Assembly: GCF_963678635.1 (NCBI RefSeq)
Contig: NC_087066.1
Location: 31,749,301 to 31,813,300, forward strand
Direction: 5' to 3'
From: Symsagittifera roscoffensis
Taxonomy: Eukaryota; Xenacoelomorpha; Acoela; Convolutidae
DNA: 64,000 nt
Below the pieces are notes generated by a model. The model worked only from the letters and a program-made list of their open reading frames with translations. It did no database searches and was not told where the DNA came from. Each line of letters starts with the position of its first letter. Positions within the stretch are counted from its first letter, which is position 1. A program made the translations under genes and the position numbers. This document shows, piece after piece, positions 23,160 to 34,354 of the stretch.

Positions 23160-23890
23160 GCCAGTCATGAAACTAAAGTTAATTTGATACAAGAATTCGG
23201 CGAAAAATCGTTTAACAAGAGAAAGAGGTGTAATAATTCAGTTGCGAGAAAAAGTAAAATTGTTGTAAGTTTAGTAATTTCACTCGAGGAGTCTGTAGCA
23301 GCTTTTATTGATGCTGAAGTGTTTTGTTTTCAGATCATCTGCCTCTTTAACAAACCGAGAAACGATAAATGGTGCTTTGTTGAAGTATCAGACAATTATT
23401 TCGAAAGCCTCATTTCGCTTATTGGTACAGCTGGTAAGTGAGATGAGAAAAAAATTGACATTTTGCGTAGAAACGTAACAGCAGCAACTGAGTACTGCAG
23501 TAACAATTTGGGACAGAGAATTATTCAGCTCTCAGTCTATCATTCCATGTAAGTTCGGAAAATCTGTTGATATATCGTCCTTATGCTGTTTAAACTGCTT
23601 GGGCTTGTTGGCAAATTCGTAATATATCCACTCGTAAGGCACGTCCATGTACTCTAGCAGCTTTATGGTCGGCTTTCTGAGCAACCAAGATCTCCAGTAG
23701 CCGAAGCTCACCTTCAGTTTAAAGTTTAGGGTCTTGAACGTTTTCTTGTATACGCCCGAAGAGTAAGTTTTTTCAAAGCTACTGTTACAATTTCCAAATT
23801 AACCAAGCCTCTCAAAGCTTTTCTGCGCCATTCTTACCAATGCTGAAGCAGCTGAATTTCTTCTAAGCGTTATTTGTTAAAACTGTTTTC
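23160..23890 (-). pseudogene. GST pseudogene unit, copy 2 (best preserved)
   Basis: On the - strand, 23535-23735 reads without a stop as a Mu/Sigma-type GST N-terminal thioredoxin-fold segment: FGYWRSWLLRKP, LLEYMDVPYEW and DFPNLHGMID, then a stop. The catalytic-type Tyr in GYW and the DFPN block are kept. The cis-Pro of the usual NLPYL motif is replaced (NLHGM). No splice-connected C-terminal half is convincing. Same repeat as 19690 and 26310, so probably a dead exon carried in a duplicated unit. Confidence 0.65.
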
Positions 23891-23974
23891 GAAGAAAATG
23901 ACGAAATACTTGTGCTCGAAGGACGATAGACTTTTTTACACCATCTGAAAGATGTCCTGAGCACAAACTAATAA

Positions 23975-25220
23975 AAGACAGGTTGACTTTGCTCCGGAAG
24001 ACCTCACTATTGGGCCAAGTTAGTTTGATTATGCTGAAGAGAAGTTTATTGAGCGCTTTAGTTTTTGTTTATCACTTTTTATTTTACTTTCCAACGTTTA
24101 AAAAGTCTAGCTTTCTTCTGCTCAGTTTTTTCCTACTAGTCCTGCATTTTATTAGTACATTGTACTTGTTAAATTGGGTGGTTAGGGAATCTAATTGAAA
24201 AAAAAAATAGTTACAAGTGGTGTTTTTTCTGTATATGAAGTTTTTTTTTATCTTAGTGGCATGGCTGTTTTCGAACTAAGCGTCCAGTTTTGGATAACAT
24301 ATAAAAAGTGCTTGTGGCGTGCATCGTGGTGTTTTTCTACAAGTGGGCCTTCCATGCAGTGAATGAGCTCAAGTCAATGATGAGGCACCAATCAAGAAAT
24401 CTGAGGCTGCTGAAATGGAACGCCTGCTGAGTCGCTTCAAACTTCCAGAGTATTCACTTCAGTTTTGAGATGAGCTAGGCTAATTTGATGAAAAACGACC
24501 ACATGTAATTTGAATACTTTCAGTGATTGGCATGAAAAACTGCTTTTACAAGATTGTGCATCCGACGATGTTTCCGTATAATCATAGCTACGGGAGTGGT
24601 TTTGCTCTGTGGGAGGATTTATTTCATTTTTGCTTCAAATTACTGTACCATGTGAAGGAAGGAGCTTGGAATTAAACTCGAATGATAGGTGATGTTTACT
24701 AGTAATTCGTGCGCTCCAAAGTAGTCATACATAATCAAATGGTTGATTTTTTGAAAAACTTTTTCTTGTTTCTGTCTGAAATTCAATTACAAAATGATAA
24801 GTATTTTATCTATACCTCTTAAATATTCTTGAACCAACATCTTATACTCAAAACTATATGGAATTGGCTCTCAGCAGTAAGAAAAATTACCGCTTAAGCT
24901 ACGCATTTCTAGAGAGTTGATTAACAGCGAATAAGAATTATTCAAACTAAAAAAAGTTGAGTGCCCATAATTTTGCTACAGTTTTTCAGACTGCTTAAAT
25001 TTTTTGTTAACAAAATGTTTCAAAACATCAAAATTTGTCCGGAGAAGAAAGCCATGCAGAGCAAGTAATCTTTCACTTGCTTGCTATTTGTTTTTAAAAC
25101 GCTTGCTGTGTCGACTAGTAATATCAAAACTGTTGATTTGAAAAGCAATTTTCAGTCTTAAAATAACATCTTCTCAGTTTTGCTAATGGACTGGGTTGCG
25201 ATTTTTTTGTGGTTGGTTAT
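23975..25220. repeat. Duplicated unit D2, copy 2
   Basis: Matches 27375-28180 plus 34355-34770 over its length, for example GGGCCAAGTTAGTTTGA, TGGGCCTTCCATGC and TCTAGAGAGTTGATTAAC. Around 24345 the + frame reads FYKWAFHAVNELKS, which weakly resembles FYMWHFLDINELCE of GST. This is suggestive only. Confidence 0.5.
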
Positions 25221-25225
25221 GGTTC

Positions 25226-25805
25226 AAAATTTTTGTTCCGTCTGTCGAAGAAAGTGATTTAAAGTTTGTGCTGGTTTTTTTTCTCAAGACAAAATTCGGC
25301 TTTTAAACTAGCATTTTTTGAAAGAAATTCTTAGCAAAAAGTACAGCTGCCCTTAGCTCGGAATTAAAATGTCAATTGGGATCTTTTTTTTCTAATGTTT
25401 GAGCGGGATTAAAGATTGCCAATTTGGCCAAATTGAGAAAACTAACGCGATTATTTTTGTGCTATTAACGCGTAAGAGGAAATTTAATCCGTATTGGAAA
25501 TCGATTCAAGCTCTTTTGAGGCATGCTTTTTGGTCTATATAATATGTTTTGTATGTTTTTGTACTTCACATAGCGTGTGGGATGATAATTTCAAAAAAAT
25601 TAGGACATTTCTTCACTTTTTTTATTGTTTTAAATTACCCCACAGAATTTTCAAATGTTGCCTTGATGCGAGCGATTCTGTTCTAACAAGACGACAGAAA
25701 GCAACGCAAGTCTCCAATTTTTCAAATATTTTGTTTTATATTACTCCACAAGAAATAACACGCAGTGTGAACCTTCAGGGCCCAACCCTGATACGAGCAG
25801 TTCTA
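25226..25805 (-). repeat. Repeat family B copy (-)
   Basis: Read on + from TTTGTTCCGTCTGTCGAAGA to GGCCCAACCCTGATACGAGC. The terminal hairpin GGGC..GCCC is disrupted here. Confidence 0.55.
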
Positions 25806-25847
25806 CTTTCACATGGAGACAGAAAGCAACGCAGTAGACAATATAAC

Positions 25848-26268
25848 AAGACTGCTTGTATCAGTGCAAAACTCTGATTGTTCTGGCTGTCCTTAAAATG
25901 GTCTCAAACAAGTTTTGTTATGAAAAGTTTGACAAACTATGAAAATTAGGCTAATAATGGGTCGTATATGGAATTATTAAGACTAAATAGATAGCCTCAA
26001 CTGAATTTGAAACGATTTTGTGGAGCGGAAAATTTCGCCACGCGCAAGTAATACGCGTTACACTTTTAGCATCAAGGTATCACAGCTCTTTTAGTCACGT
26101 GGGTATAGCAGTGAGCGCTTCACAGTTCAATGCAGGTCAGGAACATTTCATGGTGAGCGCGCCACTTCTGGGAACACGAAGATCTCTAGAACTGTTTTTG
26201 TAATTTTGTCAGAAAAAAAAACCCTAGCATATATGTTCCCTACTTTCTTCGAAAGTCGGAACAAAAAC
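25848..26268 (+). repeat. Repeat family C copy
   Basis: Same termini and body as 22622-23075, including TGGTCTCAAACAAGTTTTG and the right end TTCTTCGAAAGTCGGAAC. Confidence 0.6.
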
Positions 26269-26309
26269 AAAAGAGCTCTAAATCGTATATATCAAACCAC
26301 TGTCAACCT

Positions 26310-26570
26310 CGCAATACTTTCACTTGTATGGCTCGTCTTTATAGTCTATTAGCATTACTATTGGCTTTCCGAGCAACCGAGGTCTCCAGTAGCCAAATTT
26401 CATTACCAGTTTAAACGTTAGAGTCTTGAAGGTTCTTGAACGTGACCTTGTATACGCCCAATGATTAAGCTTTCCAGAGCTACTATAACCATTTCCAATT
26501 TAACCAAGCGTCAACGTTTGTAGCACTGTTTTACCAATGTTGAAGGAGCTGAGTGTTTTAGGCGTTATTT
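26310..26570 (-). pseudogene. GST pseudogene unit, copy 3
   Basis: On the - strand, 26320-26425 reads VMKFGYWRPRLLGKP and a following segment ending DEPYK, then a stop. It corresponds to the first beta-alpha-beta of GST (GYWSIRGLGEP in the intact gene). Shorter than copy 2. Confidence 0.6.
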
Positions 26571-27070
26571 GTTCCGACTTTTTTTGAAGGAAATGACGGA
26601 ATTTTTGCGCTCGGGATGGTTTTTTTATTCAGTCAATTTTCGATTTCTTGATTAATAAGTTTTGAAAAAAGTTTTACAACTGAAAGGTATTGCTATGCTG
26701 AGCTCATACTTTCAAAAATATATGTATTTCACTTGTGATCGTTTTTACTACAGTTATGAGGGTTTGAAAATTGCTAATTTGCCCAATTTGGGACAATTAA
26801 CGCGCGATATATTGCTTTCAACGTGTAAGCGGCCGATTAATTCGTTAATGCGTAAAGGCAAGTCATTTGGTCGTATTATTCTGACATAAGACACTAAATT
26901 TATTCCTTCTGGCTTATATTAGTGTGTGGGGGGGGGGGATAAGTTGAAGAAGAAACAAGTTTTGTCCCTTTTTTATTAAGTTGTCAATTTTTCAACCAAA
27001 AAACTTTCAATTCGACCTAAAATTGCAGTCGGGACATTAAGGGCTTTGTATTGATACGAGATTTCTTGTC
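26567..27070 (-). repeat. Repeat family B copy (-)
   Basis: Read on + from TTGTTCCGACTTTTTTTGAA to GGGCTTTGTATTGATACGAG. Contains TCAACGTGTAAGCGGCCGAT. Confidence 0.55.
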
Positions 27071-27374
27071 TGTACTTGTGATTGTTTGCAAGAGGTTTTT
27101 TTGAGTCTATAGAAACTAAAGCCCGTTTTCACTTTTTCGTTTTGAAATTTGTATCAATCGAAAGCGGTTACAACATGCCTTTCGCAGAAAGATTGTTTAT
27201 TGTTAGTCATTATCTGCTCATTTGTTCGACCAAATACATTTTATCAAGTCGGTTATTTTTAAAACTTACCTTCTTTGAGGCCATCCTTAGTAAAAATTAT
27301 ATGATGTACGCTCTGGGGTCAGCTTTTACTAGGGCAGCCTCTGAGAGAGGCCGGCTAGCATGTTGAGTTTGCCT

Positions 27375-28180
27375 AGGAAGACCTCACCGGTGGGCCAAGT
27401 TAGTTTGAGTATGCTGAAGAGAAGTATATTGAGTGGTATCCGTTTTTGCTTATCACTTTTCCTTTTACTTTCCAACGTTTAAAAAGTCTAGCTTTAATCT
27501 GCCTAGTTTTTTCCCTTCATTTTATTTGTAATCGAAGTTAGGTGATTAAATTGGGTGACTAAGGAACCTGTTTGGAAAACAATTAGTTAAGCGTGGTGAT
27601 TCTTCTTTAAACAGAATAAGGATTTCGATGATTTTAGCTTCTGTTTTATGTGACCAATGTGGTTAAAAAGCATTTTTGATGCTAGTGGCATGACCGTTTT
27701 TGAAACTAAGTGCTCAGTTTTCGATAATATATACTATGAGCTTATGCTGTGCATCATGGTGCTTTTCTACAAGTGGGCCTTCCATGCGGTGAATGAGCTC
27801 AAGTCAATGATGAGGCGCCAATCAAGGAAACGGAGGCTGCTGAAATGGAACCCCTGATGAGTCGTTTCAAAGTTCCGGAGAGTTCACTTCAGTTGTGAGA
27901 TGAGCTAGGCCAATTTCATGAATAACGGTGACATGTTTCAAGATTACAATCAATGAATGGGATATATGGATGGGTGCTTTCACAAGATTGTGCACCCGAT
28001 GGTGTTTATGGGAAATGCTTTATAGCTGTGAGAGTCTTGCTCTGTGGGAACGAAGGAACATGGAAATGGACTATAATGATAGGTGATGTTTATTAGTATT
28101 TCGCACGCTAGTAAGTTAGACATACTGTGATATTCCCTAAATCTTATCTGAAAATTGAACTAATAATACAGTTGAATTAA
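27375..28180. repeat. Duplicated unit D2, copy 3, left part
   Basis: Parallels 23990-24790. The match stops near 28180, where Ty3/gypsy sequence begins, and resumes at about 34355. Confidence 0.55.
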
Positions 28181-28445
28181 TAGTAAAGTTAAATAAATCA
28201 ATATCGATCATTGAATAGAAGGTAACTATTATCTTGCAATAGCTAACGAAGAGTGATTCTTGGTTTTAGCACCACCAAGCTGTTAGAACAATAGACATGA
28301 TTGGCAGGTCTTTAATTCGCATTAACCAATTGATCTCTAACATGATGATGCAAAGTTCATTCATTACGTCCTCTATCTTAGATGGTCAACTCACTACCAC
28401 CACATTTCCCCCTCTCGAAAATTTCAGACAACGTTTGAAATTCAG

Positions 28446-29148
28446 TCACAGGTTCACAGTAAACAATTTAATCAATGAGTTCAAAAGTTTAAATATCAGA
28501 GAGTTTTCTTTCCTTGTACTTGTAAACAGCTTGAATAAAGGTCGACCCGATTTCCTGTCTAAAATCCTCCGATATACAACTACTTTCTCCGGGTAGTGAA
28601 TGAGATCGAACTCAAGATTACTTGTTTTAGTTTTTTTCGCTGGCGTCTCCTGTTCCACTCTGAATCGGAGCGTCCCTTGGTTCAAGTCACTTCTGAGGCT
28701 TGTTGCTAATAACGGGTTTCTTTCTGTCAGTTTTCTTAGTGTCTCGGATCCCTACTTGTGTGTGAGGAGTCTTTTGTGCGATTTCAAGTCAGATGCTACC
28801 TTCGCCAGATTTTCTAACGTCCTAACGCTATCTGGCTCCTGGTTTCTTCAGCTTTGGTGACAGGTCTCTGCTCACCATTCCCTTCTTCACCACCTTCAGT
28901 CTAGTTCTTGAGTCTGCCGATTCTCGCATTTCATCCGGCCTCGGTAGGGATCTCTCCAGTTTCAGTTGATCTAGATTTAAAGAACAGATTAGTTTATCCC
29001 TAAAGTTAGACCATTCTGTATTCGGTTTCCATCCAAAATGAAGTTCGAATGGTGACTTCATAAGAATGCTGTGACGTGTTATTCGAATATCTTCCAATAT
29101 CGAATTGACTGCTGATTGTATATCTTCAAAACTTGGATCCACTTGCAT
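28446..29148 (-). pseudogene. Integrase C-terminal tail and 3' end of element
   Basis: Contains KSPFELHFGWKPNTEWSNFR and LERSLPRPDEMRESADS, then a basic region. After a stop and frameshift, a further open stretch (28446-28685) reads FDLIHYPEKVVVYRRIL. That stretch is absent from the extra tail at 33850. Confidence 0.65.
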
Positions 29149-29149
29149 T

Positions 29150-29900
29150 GTGCCTTATTTTCTTTTTGTAGTCTGAATACATCTTCCTACCAACCCACAC
29201 CCGCTGTGGTCTCCTACTGGACAGAATACTTGATTTATTCCCTTAGATTTATAAAATTCTGCTATTTTAGCGTTTTTGAATCCCGCATATTGGTCTGTCC
29301 TTAAATTCTTTGATATACTATGTTGGTGGATGTAAATGGTTGAAAATTTGAGTGTTTTATCGCTCCCTGACTTCCTGGTGATCATGGCAAATGGGTATCT
29401 CAAAAACCGATCAATTGCGACTATGATAATAAGTTTTTTCCCCTTAGAATCGAACATGGGACCAGCAAAATCTATTTGTAATTCTTCATTCACTCCTGAT
29501 AATTCCGGCAAAAGCTCTGCCGAATTGAAGATTTTGACGTTTTAAGGTTCTTACCATACGCTGAGCATGATCTGCAGGATTGGCACAAGTCTATGATCTC
29601 CCTGTGCCTTTTTGGCTATAGATATTGTGCCGCATCCACCATTGCCTCCTGTCCTGGGTTTGTCCTGTGCAGTCGAGCCATTACCGTTTTCCTCGGACAT
29701 GTTGGAATTGCTACTCTGTTGTCAATAATAATGCAATCGATGATTACTGAGGCGTCGTCCCAAAAGTCTGCCATGTAGCTGCCCAGTCTCAAAAACCCTT
29801 CTCTGTCCTTTGTTAAGATGTGTTTTCTTAGTTGACCCAACTGGCTGTATTCTGTCGTCAGCTCCTCCAGTAAGTCCGCGTCAAGTATATTGTGAAGGCC
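29150..29900 (-). pseudogene. Integrase zinc-binding and catalytic core, decayed
   Basis: The zinc-binding part has PRKTVMARLHRTNPGQEAM in one frame. The core in another frame has ELQIDFAGPMFD (first Asp) and LRTDQYAGFKN (second Asp). The third position expected to be Glu in GLVERCIQT reads GLVGRCIQT, so the DDE triad is broken. A stop follows TTKRK. Confidence 0.75.
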
Positions 29901-30223
29901 TGTAGTGAAAGATATCTTGTCTGAAGTTACTGGAGCTTCTTGTGTCCTCTTTTTTCCAATTTGCTTGCTATCATATTGACCCTCACTGTCTTCTTCAGTC
30001 TGTTTGCTCCGAAGTTTGCGAGCATTCGAGCGTAGTTCGTCTTATTTCCGTTTATGGTTGTGATACTTTTCTTCTTCCTGCTCGCAGTTATCGTTTCAAC
30101 TGTCTGTCTTTCTTCGGTCCGGTTTCTCTCTCTAATTGGGTTTTCCATCTGCCTTCTAGATGGGAGATCAAATTTACTCATGTGTCTTTCCTAAAATTTG
30201 GGATAATTGCACTATTTTTAATT

Positions 30224-31130
30224 TTATTTGAGCTGATGAGGTTTAAGTTTAAAGTCGGAGACAATGATTTCTGTATATTTTTTTACTGAATATAACTCCG
30301 CCGCCTCTGATTGGTTAGATTCTATTACGACGTCCTCTCGTGATGAACTGGTTAGATGTGACGAAGTTGTGAATAAATTCAAAATAGATGATTTTGATTG
30401 GTTAAGACTTTCACCGCATGAATTTCCGCCCTCTCGTTGTGAGTTGTAAATTTGCACATCTTGATTTGATTGGTTAAAATTTTTGCCGCGTAAAATTCCG
30501 ATTTGTAAATAAGGGATGTATATTTGCATAAATTGATCTAATTGGCTAATATGAAAACCGCATGACGTTGCGCCCTCTCGCGGAAGTATGTACAAGTGCA
30601 TATCTAATTTTGATTGGATAAAACTTGAGCCGTCTGTATCGAATGTTTTATCGAATTTGGCGGTTCTGATTCGGTGTTCTGATCGGGTAAAATTTTTGTG
30701 TGGATTATCGACGCCTCCTTCCGGTGCCTCGGAATCTAGATATTTTCTTTCGCTCGCATTTACGTCAAATGTGAGTTTTTTGGTATTTGTTCTGTTTTTC
30801 TCTAGGTGAGCCTTAACTAGCTGAACTTTCCCAATTTTTTTGTCCGTTGCTGGAGTGCTGATCACCCTGCATGCTTCATCAAAGATCTCAATGGTTTTGC
30901 CGACGAATTGCTCATCGTATTTTGATGTGGGCGGTGCCTCGAACTTAGGGCTTCTTGACAAGTAATCTGCCATTCCTATTTTAGCTCCTGCGATGTGAGA
31001 AATCGTATATTCAAATGGTAGCATTCTTTCTGCCCATCTGTTCAATCTGGAATGATATGTTTTGTTGCCGCGATTTTCTATTAGTGTTATGACTATGGCT
31101 TTTTGATCGGTTATAATTTGAAATTGATTC
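30224..31130 (-). pseudogene. RNase H end and repeat-bearing pol linker
   Basis: Encodes the connection-type motif NRWAERMLPFEYTISHIAGA and MADYLSR, the usual end of gypsy RNase H. A 200-residue linker follows before integrase, and about 120 residues of it are degenerate 24-residue tandem repeats. Confidence 0.7.
30300..30690. repeat. 72-bp tandem repeat within pol linker
   Basis: Four to five diverged units, each opening with GATTGGTTAAAA or a variant at about 30311, 30397, 30469, 30542 and 30613. They share CCGCATGA and CGCCCTCTCG blocks. The spacing of 71-73 bp after the first unit keeps the reading frame on the - strand. Confidence 0.7.
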
Positions 31131-31199
31131 CCCAGTAACTAAATTCTGAAAAATTTGCATGACCAGACTACAGCGAGCAGTTCTAGTTCGTTAGTGCTG

Positions 31200-31870
31200 T
31201 ACTTTTATTCTGCTGCATTCAAGAACCTTGATGTGAAGGCAATTGGTACACATTTGTCTCGTTCCAACTCTTGCTCTAACGCTGCCCCCAATCCTTTGTG
31301 ACTTGTATAACATTTGATCCTGCAATGTTTGGAGGCATCATAGTTGTGCATTTTTGGTATATTGGCGATTAGTTCAGGAATCTTTTGGAATGCATTGTTT
31401 GCTTCTTCACTCCAAATGAATTTTTCTTTGTTCTCTGCCTTCAGTGAAGGTCGGAGTGTCTCAGTGTGTTTTTGAAGGTTGGGTATGAATCTGGACATGT
31501 GGTTTAGTATACCCATAAACGATCTCAGTTGTTTCAGAGACTTTGGCGGTTGCTCATCGATCTCGAACCCCAGCCAGATTAATTTGGTTTTTATCCGCAT
31601 TTACTGAGTTTTAATGCGAATCATTTTTTGTCTAATCTTGACCGAACATTGTTGACTATTTTGTTATTTTTCGTAATTGAGCCTTTCGATACTATTAAAT
31701 TGTCATCTAAAAACAGAATACTCCTTGGATCCCTTGGATTGCATTGTCCATTGCCTTCTGAAATTCCTTCGGCATGTCTGTTACTCCATAAAATCCTGTT
31801 TTAAATCTGTATGTTCCGTTGAATTCCTCGCATACTATGCTGAAGTTACAGTGTTTGCTCACGGATTCAT
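31200..31870 (-). pseudogene. Reverse transcriptase palm/thumb and RNase H start, frameshifted
   Basis: Frame pieces show TGFYGVTDMPKEFQKAMDNA and FLDDNLIV (the YxDD box). Then come the thumb (KQLRSFMGILNHMSRFIPN) and the RNase H beginning KCYTSHKGLGAALEQE, where the first catalytic Asp expected before ASHKGLG is Tyr. A stop after FLNAAE precedes KYSTNELELLAVVW. Confidence 0.75.
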
Positions 31871-32941
31871 CTAATGGAAGTTGGCTAAAGGCTGTTTCAG
31901 ATCTAATGACGTGAACCAGACTGTGCCCTCTGATTTGGATGCGAGTATTTGAGCTGCTGAATCAAGGAGTTCTAGTAGATTTGGCATTTGAAACTTGTTT
32001 TTATAAATCTGTGAATTCATTGGTTTTGCATCCATTGCTAATTTCACTGTGCCATCCTTTTTTGCTGTTATGACTACTGGGGCTACGAATTGGTCACTTG
32101 TGCATTTGTCAAGTTTTACTATGTGGCCTTCTTTTATAAGTTTCTTTATTTCTGCTCCCACTTTGGCTTGCATATGAATCGGCACCCTTCTTCTCTTTTC
32201 CTGAATCGGTATTAATGGTGATTTAAATAAAGTAAAAAACTTGTGTATCTTTGAGCGCCCCAATCTTTGGAATACGTCGTTGTATTTTTTAAAAAATTTG
32301 TTCTTCCAGAAAATCGATTCGGCTGATTCGTCTTCTTGGTCTTCTGAGGTTGTGTTTACTGAAACTTTGGGAGGTTTAAGTTGTGTTGTTACTATCCCCA
32401 GTTCTGGTTGGATATCTAATCCTAATAGGCATCTGGTTCTATTCTCGGAACTTAGAAGTTTTGCGCCTTCTAGTTTCCAACCATTTGAATAGATATCGGT
32501 TTCTAGTATACTGAAGAGTTTTATCGGTTTGTGGTTGTAGTCGACGTACGTTGTGCTTAACGGGTTCTTGGCTAGAGATATAATCTTTGCGTTGGGATCC
32601 TTCGCTAATAGTGTTTCTGCTATGCGTTTATTTACAAATGAGGCTGGACTTCCAAGGTCAATAGTGGCGCTGAATAATGAGCCTCTTGTTTTTAGCGTTG
32701 TTCTAAGGCACTTAGTTTTCCCGGTTGCAGAGTTGATTACTTCTAAATTCTTGACCGTTTCCTTTTGTGATGATGTTTCCGAGATCTTTAGAACTGAATA
32801 GTTTTTTTCGCTGTCTGAAACTATGAAGTTGTAATGTTCTTCTTCGTCCGGTTCTGGTTGTTCGACATTGTCAACTTGAGTACTGTTACAGCACTTAGCG
32901 AAGTGTCCCTTTTTTCCACAAGTTCTGCATGTTGCTCCCAA
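31871..32941 (-). pseudogene. Zinc knuckle, protease and start of reverse transcriptase
   Basis: 356-codon open segment. It has a CCHC knuckle (CRTCGKKGHFAKCC), then a retropepsin-like active-site region TIDLGSPASFVN in which the usual D-S/T-G is D-L-G. The RT fingers follow, with SDQFVAPVVITAKKDGT and motif A FTSLDLKQ. The frame then breaks, and the palm motif with aspartates (FLDDNLIV, about 31690) lies in another frame. Confidence 0.8.
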
Positions 32942-33009
32942 GGCTTGCCATTTGACCTTGTGTTCAGCTGTGAATCTTCTCCCACAGAAATAACATGGTT
33001 TGGTTTGAG

Positions 33010-33635
33010 TGTTCTACTGGTCTGGTTGGTTCTTGGGTTTAAAATTTCCTTTCCCTAGCGCTCTGTTCATTCTGTTTTGAAAATTGTTCTTCGATTGGAT
33101 GGACATCAATGATTCTTGCTTAACCCGATATTGATTAGATGAGTTTATGAAGTTCGCCGAATTACTTGCTGTAGACGGATTCTGCTTTTGCAGAGTATTA
33201 GCTGTTACGTACTCCTTTTCCTGAAGCAACGCAGATTTAAGGGTGTCGTCTACTGTAGCTCCTGGTCTGATGCAAAGTTCTCTTTGTATGTCAGAATATC
33301 TCATTTTTGCGATGAAAATGTCGTGGATGACTTCCTTTTCGATGTCCCCCGTCCATCGTCATTTTGAGGCTTGACCTGCTAGGCGAAGGTAAAACGGTTC
33401 GAGGTTTTCTCTGTCCCCATGTGATGCGTTGTAAATTTGCATCCTTTCAATGATGTAATTCTTCTCACGTTTGAATAATTGTTCGCAAGCGTCGTGAAAG
33501 AATTTGAAATTTACTGTATTGAGATTGACATGTGCGTGTTGTTGTAGGAATCTTTTCTTCCTTTCGTTTCCAAGGGCGAAGAAGAGCCTCGATTTTATCC
33601 GTGCATCTGCTTCGTGATAGTATACATTTGGACTT
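33010..33635 (-). pseudogene. Gag-like region of the Ty3/gypsy element
   Basis: Reads as capsid-type Gag: RLFFALGNERKKRFL, ERMQIYNASHGDRENLEPF and FYLRLAGQASK, then an in-frame TGA (33359-33361), RWTGDIEKEVIHDIF, and a Gln/Asn-rich tail ending at a TAG (33014-33016). Two stops interrupt what should be one frame with the zinc knuckles. Confidence 0.7.
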
Positions 33636-33849
33636 ATTTTGGGTTACTTCTTTCGTCGTTCTTTGTTTGCTTCATTTGACTGCCGCTTCGTTTCTTGCCG
33701 TTCTGTTATTCGCTTCTTCCGCGGTTTTGAATTTGGAAAAGGTTCAGGTTTTGGTGGGGGATCGTCAATTACCGTTGCCGGGTCTGAAAGTAGGCTATTC
33801 GGGTCACAGTTCTCCTTAAGTGATACAGCGCGAAAGAATTGACCTATCC

Positions 33850-34345
33850 ACACCTCCCAAGGGTTCAAGTCGCTTCTGAGGCTTGCTGCTGATAACGGGT
33901 TTCTTTCTGTCATAATTCTCAGTGCCTCGGATCCCTCCTTGTGTGTTAGGAGTCTTTTGTGCGATTTCCAGTCAGATGCTGCCTTCGCCAGATTTTCTAA
34001 CGTCCTAATGCTATCTGGCTCTTCTCCTGGTTTCTTCAGCTTTGGTCACAAGTCTCTGCTCACCATTTCCTTCTTCACCACCTTCAGTCTAATTCTTGAG
34101 TCTGCTGATTCTCGCATTTCATCCGGCCTCGGTAGGGATCTCTCCAGTTTCAGTTGATCTAGATTTAAAGAACAGATTTGTTTATCCCTAAAGTTAGACC
34201 ATTCTGTATTCGGTTTCCATCCAAAATGAAGTTCGAATGGTGACTTCTTAAGAATGCTGTGACGTGTTATTCGAATATCTTCCAATATCGATTTGACTGC
34301 TGAGTGATCTTCCAATTCGAATATCTTCCAATTCGAATCAATAAA
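33850..34345 (-). pseudogene. Extra integrase C-terminal tail upstream of gag
   Basis: Nearly identical to the tail at 28700-29110 (SPFELHFGWKPNTEWSNF, SLPRPDEMRESADS). It starts inside the integrase and runs open past TERNPLSAASLRSDLN. There it leaves the homology with the other tail and continues into a basic stretch ending at a stop at about 33644, directly before Gag. Confidence 0.7.
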
Positions 34346-34354
34346 AAAGTGGTG

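Larger units (their letters stand above)
28190..34350 (-). mobile_element. Decayed Ty3/gypsy-like retrotransposon insertion
   Basis: The order on the - strand is integrase C-terminal tail (34345-33850), Gag (about 33630-33010), zinc knuckles, protease, reverse transcriptase, RNase H, a repeat-bearing linker, integrase and a second tail. No LTRs could be recognised at the ends or between the first tail and Gag. Outer limits come from the interrupted D2 repeat and are accurate to tens of bases. The knuckle layout (CYFCG, then about 18 residues, CRTCGKKGHFAKCC) resembles the Mag-type clade. Multiple stops and frameshifts make it non-functional. Confidence 0.8.

Noticed and set aside
27082-27366. 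94-codon + strand frame
   Set aside because: No recognisable motif, lies between a B repeat and unit D2, and lacks a counterpart frame in the other unit copy.
30264-30809. + strand open frames within the gypsy region
   Set aside because: Antisense to the pol linker. The recognisable RNase H motif next to it is on the - strand.
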